Part shown: positions 42,195 to 45,748 of the stretch, one piece after another
How positions within the stretch are numbered: the first letter of the stretch is position 1
Layout: each line of letters starts with the position of its first letter
Source of the DNA: Gammaproteobacteria bacterium
GTDB lineage: Bacteria; Pseudomonadota; Gammaproteobacteria; GCA-001735895
Assembly: GCA_024763505.1 (NCBI GenBank)
Contig: JANTFI010000007.1
Span: 1-45,748, forward strand
Length of the DNA stretch: 45,748 nucleotides
Direction of reading: 5' to 3'
The notes under the pieces: model-generated
Database searches by the model: none
Told to the model about the DNA's origin: nothing
What the model saw: the letters and a program-made list of their open reading frames with translations, nothing else
Translations under genes and position numbers: made by a program

Positions 42195-44851
42195 AACTGA
42201 CCCGGCCTGCAATTCTGCACAAGCGGATGCCGGAACATCTGGCACTGGTGGGTCTGGTAGTGCTGGTGGCCGCGCTGGTTCAATGGAATGATCTGCTGTG
42301 GCGCGCCGACAACCTGCTCTACGATGCCCAACTCTCGTTGTGGAGCCGCCCGGCGGCCGAAAACATCGTCATCATAGCCATCGATGACAAAAGCCTCGAA
42401 CAACTGGGACGCTGGCCCTGGCCGCGCGAACGGCATGCCCGACTGTTACGGCAACTGCAAAAGGAACAACCCGCAGCCATCGGGCTGGACATGCTGTTCA
42501 GCGAACCCGACCGGGCCAACCCGGAATCGGACGCGGCTCTGGCGGCCGCCATCCGGCATAGCGGCAAAGTGGTGTTGCCCGTGTATATGTCGCAAAGCAG
42601 TGCCCGCGCGGTGCCGCTGGAAGCGCTGCCCATTCCGGCGCTGACCCGCTATGCGCGCGCGCTCGGGCATGTCAATCTTGATATAAGCCCGGACGGGATC
42701 GCCCGCCAGATCTATCTGCGCGAAGGCATCGACAAGCCGCACTGGCCGCATTACGCCGTGGCCTTGCTGCAAACGGCCGGAAAGTTGCCGCAGACTTTCG
42801 AGTTTGCAGCAGACAGCGACACCCCGACCAGCACCGGGACGTATTCACCAATGCGCTGGTCGCGGGAATATCCCTACCTGATTCCCTATGCCGGACCGCC
42901 TGGCCATTTTACCCGCATCGGTTATTCGCAAGTGCTCGAAGGCGTCTATCCGCGAGGTTTTTTCCGCGACAAGATCGTGCTGGTCGGCACCACTGCCGAA
43001 GGCATGGGGGATGCCTTTCCGACACCGCTTTCCGGCCACAGCCATAGCATGCCGGGGGTCGAAATAGTCGCCAATGTAGCCGACGCGCTGCAAAACGGAC
43101 TGTCGATTCAGCCACTTCAAAAACCGGTTGCAGTTGCTCTTTCACTGTTACTGATCGCGCTTCCATTGCTGGTATACCCTTACGTCAAACCGGCTTCGAC
43201 GCTGGCGACCCTGTTCGGCTTTCTACTTTCCACGCTGTTGCTGGTAGCCCTGATGTTGTGGCTGTTCTCGCTATGGCTGCCGGCGGCCACGATTCTGCTG
43301 TTTCAAATTCTCGGCTATCCACTGTGGAGCTGGAGACGTCTCGATCTGGCGATGCGCCACATCAACCAGGAACTGGATCAGCTCTCCAGCCGACAGCAAC
43401 AGCAGGGACTGGTGCGGCGACGTAATCTGGCCGCAGAAATCCGCTTCCTGCGCCAGTACATCGACATCAAAAGCTGGGTCTTGATCGGGCCGCAACAACA
43501 ACCACTGGCCGGTGAAGGCACCGCACCGCGCTGCAATCTGGCGCGCCTGAGTGATCGCCACTGGAGCGTCGATGGCCACCGACGCTGGGCGCAGATCGAG
43601 TATCAGGGGCAATGCTGCCAACTGGGTCTGAGTCTGGCTCAACCAGACAGCCTCGACCCGCATGCGCAGGCGCAACTGGATGCCCTGCTCGAACCCCGGC
43701 ATCCGAACCGCAGTCCGCAACGCTCAGGCGATTTGTGGCAGGACAAGGTGGCACAATTAAAAATCGCCGGTGACCAGTACCAGCAATTACGAATATTGAT
43801 CGATGACAGCTTGAACGGTATGGCCGATGGTTTGCTGATTTGCGATGGCCGCGGCAATATCATGCTGCATAACCGGCGCGCAGCCTGGTATCTGGCGGCA
43901 GACGATGATGCGCCGGTCAGCCAGCAACCATTGCTGCACTGGCTCGAGCAACTCACGTTGAAAGACGGCGATCAATGGCCGCAATTGCTGCAGCAAGCTC
44001 TGTTCCAGCAACAGCGCCAGCTGGCTCGATCACAACATCGCAGCGGGCGTGACCTGATGATCGAAATCAGCCCGCTGAAACTGCTGAATGAAACTCTCGA
44101 CGGTTTTATCATCAACCTGTCCGACATCAGTCTGCTCAAACGCAGCGAACGCCAGCGCAACCGGATTCTGGATTTTCTGTCGCATGACTTGCGCTCTCCC
44201 TTGTCATCGATGCTGGCCATGATCGAGCTGGCACGTGACAAAAACCAGTTGTCCGAGGTACAGGCCATGCTTGATGTAATGGAGAAAAATACCGAGAAAA
44301 CCCTGCATCTGGCGGAACAGTTTCTGCAATTATCGCGCGCCAGCACCGATGAAAAAATCCAGTTTTACGAAATCGACTTTATCAATGTTGCGCTAAATGC
44401 GATCGACCAGATGTGGGCGCTGGCGAATAACCGGCAGATTCGTCTCGAAACCCGCTTTGAGCTTGATCAGTGCTGGACCCTCGGCGAAGGGGATATGCTC
44501 GAACGCGCGCTGGTCAATTTATTGTCCAATGCGATCAAGCACAGCCCGGATCAAAGCGAAGTGGTGGTGCAGATTTCACTCAGCGGGCAAGAGATTTGCT
44601 GTTGCGTAATCGACCACGGCTGCGGCATTGCCAAAGAGGAAATCCCGCACCTGTTTGAATTATTCAAACGCGTGCAGGGTCAGGGTGTGGAGCGTATCCA
44701 GGGAATCGGGCTTGGACTCGCGTTTGTCGAAGCCGTCGCCAAACGTCATCAGGGTCATGTCATGGTCGACAGCCAGCCCGGCAAAGGTTCGCGCTTTTGC
44801 CTGCTGCTGCCGCAACGCGAACCGGCCGACCACGACGCGGATGCCCTTTGA
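42191..44851 (+). CDS. CHASE2-domain sensor histidine kinase
   Basis: The 886-residue protein begins at a GTG overlapping the preceding gene. One N-terminal membrane segment (about 17-33), a periplasmic CHASE2 sensor (about 40-305), three membrane segments (about 312-385), a PAS-like domain (about 530-650), a HisKA dimerisation domain with phospho-acceptor H665 (LSHDLRSP) and an HATPase domain (N box NLLSNAIKHS 776-785, G1 DHGCGI 808-813, G2 GIGLGLA 838-844). The ligand is unknown. It is the last gene of the operon. Confidence 0.95.
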   Translation: MKLTRPAILHKRMPEHLALVGLVVLVAALVQWNDLLWRADNLLYDAQLSLWSRPAAENIVIIAIDDKSLEQLGRWPWPRERHARLLRQLQKEQPAAIGLDMLFSEPDRANPESDAALAAAIRHSGKVVLPVYMSQSSARAVPLEALPIPALTRYARALGHVNLDISPDGIARQIYLREGIDKPHWPHYAVALLQTAGKLPQTFEFAADSDTPTSTGTYSPMRWSREYPYLIPYAGPPGHFTRIGYSQVLEGVYPRGFFRDKIVLVGTTAEGMGDAFPTPLSGHSHSMPGVEIVANVADALQNGLSIQPLQKPVAVALSLLLIALPLLVYPYVKPASTLATLFGFLLSTLLLVALMLWLFSLWLPAATILLFQILGYPLWSWRRLDLAMRHINQELDQLSSRQQQQGLVRRRNLAAEIRFLRQYIDIKSWVLIGPQQQPLAGEGTAPRCNLARLSDRHWSVDGHRRWAQIEYQGQCCQLGLSLAQPDSLDPHAQAQLDALLEPRHPNRSPQRSGDLWQDKVAQLKIAGDQYQQLRILIDDSLNGMADGLLICDGRGNIMLHNRRAAWYLAADDDAPVSQQPLLHWLEQLTLKDGDQWPQLLQQALFQQQRQLARSQHRSGRDLMIEISPLKLLNETLDGFIINLSDISLLKRSERQRNRILDFLSHDLRSPLSSMLAMIELARDKNQLSEVQAMLDVMEKNTEKTLHLAEQFLQLSRASTDEKIQFYEIDFINVALNAIDQMWALANNRQIRLETRFELDQCWTLGEGDMLERALVNLLSNAIKHSPDQSEVVVQISLSGQEICCCVIDHGCGIAKEEIPHLFELFKRVQGQGVERIQGIGLGLAFVEAVAKRHQGHVMVDSQPGKGSRFCLLLPQREPADHDADAL

Positions 44852-45054
44852 GACCAGCCTCCGATTTCAGTTAGTCCCGGATGCTGCATGAAGATACCCG
44901 GTGTGCAAGCATCGGTATAGCGTTTATACAGCAACACTTCATTTTGACCAGCATATCTGTTATTCCTTTATTAATCAGAATCTTAGCTTAATTTCTGAGT
45001 GTCTTTGTGCAATATACGGGTTAAAATAACTGGATTTACCAAACGAGAAACTCG

Positions 45055-45435
45055 ATGAACATTCCATTTTTCCGTTTTAGCCTGATGCTGATGCTGATCA
45101 GCAGTCCCGTTATCGCCAGTGCCGCCAGCCTGTGGAGTGGTGCAGCCCGGGTTGTGTCAGTGCAGGTACAAAGCCGGGGAGAATTTATCATCAATCTGGA
45201 AGCTGCCAGCGAATCGACGCAAGCCGACCAGGAAAAGACAGAAGAAAACTGTTCACTAACCGAGGGCACACGATCGTTTCTGGTTTATCCGCAGCAACAC
45301 AATGTCACGATCAATGGGGCCAAAGCGCTATTGTCCACGGCCATGATCGCGTTTTCGACCGCCAACAAGCTCGATATCCGCTATGCGCAGGCCGATGGCT
45401 ATTGTTGGGTCGAGCAGATATTACTGAGTAAATAA
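45055..45435 (+). CDS. Small exported protein, unknown function
   Basis: The 126-residue protein has a signal peptide (about 1-23, ending SSPVIASAAS), then a mature domain with two cysteines (C66 and C117, in ENCSLTEG and GYCWVEQI) that could form a disulfide. No family recognised. It stands alone between the kinase gene and tldD, 203 bases after the kinase; an AT-rich leader with TAAAAT (near 45024) may serve as its promoter. Confidence 0.65.
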   Translation: MNIPFFRFSLMLMLISSPVIASAASLWSGAARVVSVQVQSRGEFIINLEAASESTQADQEKTEENCSLTEGTRSFLVYPQQHNVTINGAKALLSTAMIAFSTANKLDIRYAQADGYCWVEQILLSK

Positions 45436-45476
45436 CCCTCGAATCAATAGAGCCTGAACAAGCAGTCCGGGACGCA

Positions 45477-45496
45477 GCCTGCGCGACCGCGCAGGC
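45477..45496. repeat. GC-rich inverted repeat between the secreted-protein gene and tldD
   Basis: A nine-base arm GCCTGCGCG and its exact complement CGCGCAGGC (45488-45496) flank a two-base centre. It stands 41 bases past the upstream stop and 14 bases past the convergent tldD stop. No T-run follows on either strand, so it may act as a bidirectional mRNA end-protecting hairpin rather than a standard terminator. Confidence 0.55.
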
Positions 45497-45510
45497 ACAA
45501 TGAAATCCAT

Positions 45511-45748
45511 TTAGCCGTCGGTTCCGCCAACCGTGATTTCGTCGATTTTCAAGGTCGGCTGACCGACGCCAACGGGTACTGACTGTCCTTCCTTGCCACA
45601 GACCCCGACACCGGTGTCGAGTTCCAGATCATTGCCGAGCATGGAAATCCGGTTCATGACTTCGGGGCCAGATCCAATCAGTGTGGCCCCTTTTAATGGA
45701 CGGCCGATTTTTCCGTGCTCGATTTCATAGGCTTCAGACAGTGAAAAC
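45511..45748 (-). CDS. tldD: Metalloprotease TldD (only C-terminal end in window)
   Basis: The visible 79 residues are the C-terminus of Tld[59 protein letters not shown] and the terminal [11 protein letters not shown], nearly identical in pattern to the E. coli end. TldD carries the catalytic zinc site (outside this window) and pairs with PmbA encoded at 37470-38822. The gene starts beyond the right edge. Confidence 0.95.
   Translation of the reverse strand, partial: FSLSEAYEIEHGKIGRPLKGATLIGSGPEVMNRISMLGNDLELDTGVGVCGKEGQSVPVGVGQPTLKIDEITVGGTDG

Overview
The window is ordinary chromosomal DNA of a gammaproteobacterium with roughly 50-55 % GC. Many gene neighbourhoods match known gammaproteobacterial ones: rpsP-rimM, ffh next to a ypjD-corB pair, xseB-ispA-dxs, dapA-bamC, arsC near hda, purM-purN, pmbA divergent from yjgA, and tldD. 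Several envelope and thiol genes (TusE/DsrC-like, DsrE-like, two exported thioredoxins, DUF4124, DUF2066, DUF2069, DUF3108) are what I would expect in free-living, possibly sulfur-oxidising, Chromatiales/Thiotrichales-type bacteria. That placement is inference; the species cannot be read from the sequence. I see no phage, insertion sequence, CRISPR array, rRNA or tRNA.

Layout. 1-3.2 kb (minus): rimM (cut by the window edge), rpsP, ffh and a metallo-beta-lactamase-fold hydrolase. 3.5-12 kb (plus): ypjD-like, corB-like, radA, the isoprenoid operon xseB-ispA-dxs, a cold-shock protein, tusE and folE2. 12-17.6 kb (minus): dapA, bamC, a YycJ-type hydrolase, then three unassigned envelope genes ending in a membrane protein of 217 residues. 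17.7-24.9 kb: bcp, then (minus) an AI-2E-type permease, a small conserved protein and a LysR regulator, then (plus) a DUF4124 protein, a MIF-family tautomerase, proS, a lytic transglycosylase and a TonB-like unknown. 25-30 kb (minus): a compact run tlpA - thioredoxin - tolC - hlyD - gspE-like ATPase, the least conventional locus here. 30.1-37 kb: a LysM lipoprotein, arsC-wrbA-DUF2069, hda, DUF2066 and purM-purN-DUF3108. 37-45.7 kb: a DsrE-like protein, pmbA, yjgA, a DUF4412-like protein, a two-component locus (OmpR-type regulator, FecR/LysM protein, CHASE2 histidine kinase), a small secreted protein and the 3' end of tldD.

How the genes work together. The ribosome/SRP block (rimM, rpsP, ffh) serves translation and membrane targeting. 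xseB-ispA-dxs couples a nuclease subunit to isoprenoid supply, and dapA-bamC links lysine/peptidoglycan precursor synthesis to outer-membrane assembly. The 25-30 kb locus encodes an exported redox pair, an outer-membrane channel with its periplasmic adaptor, and a secretion/pilus-type ATPase, but no obvious inner-membrane transporter. The 40-45 kb locus looks like a complete sensory unit with a periplasmic ligand- or wall-binding accessory protein. PmbA and TldD, the two halves of one protease, lie about 7 kb apart.

Limits. All calls come from reading translations and motifs by eye. Promoter calls are matches to sigma-70 consensus hexamers, without experimental support.
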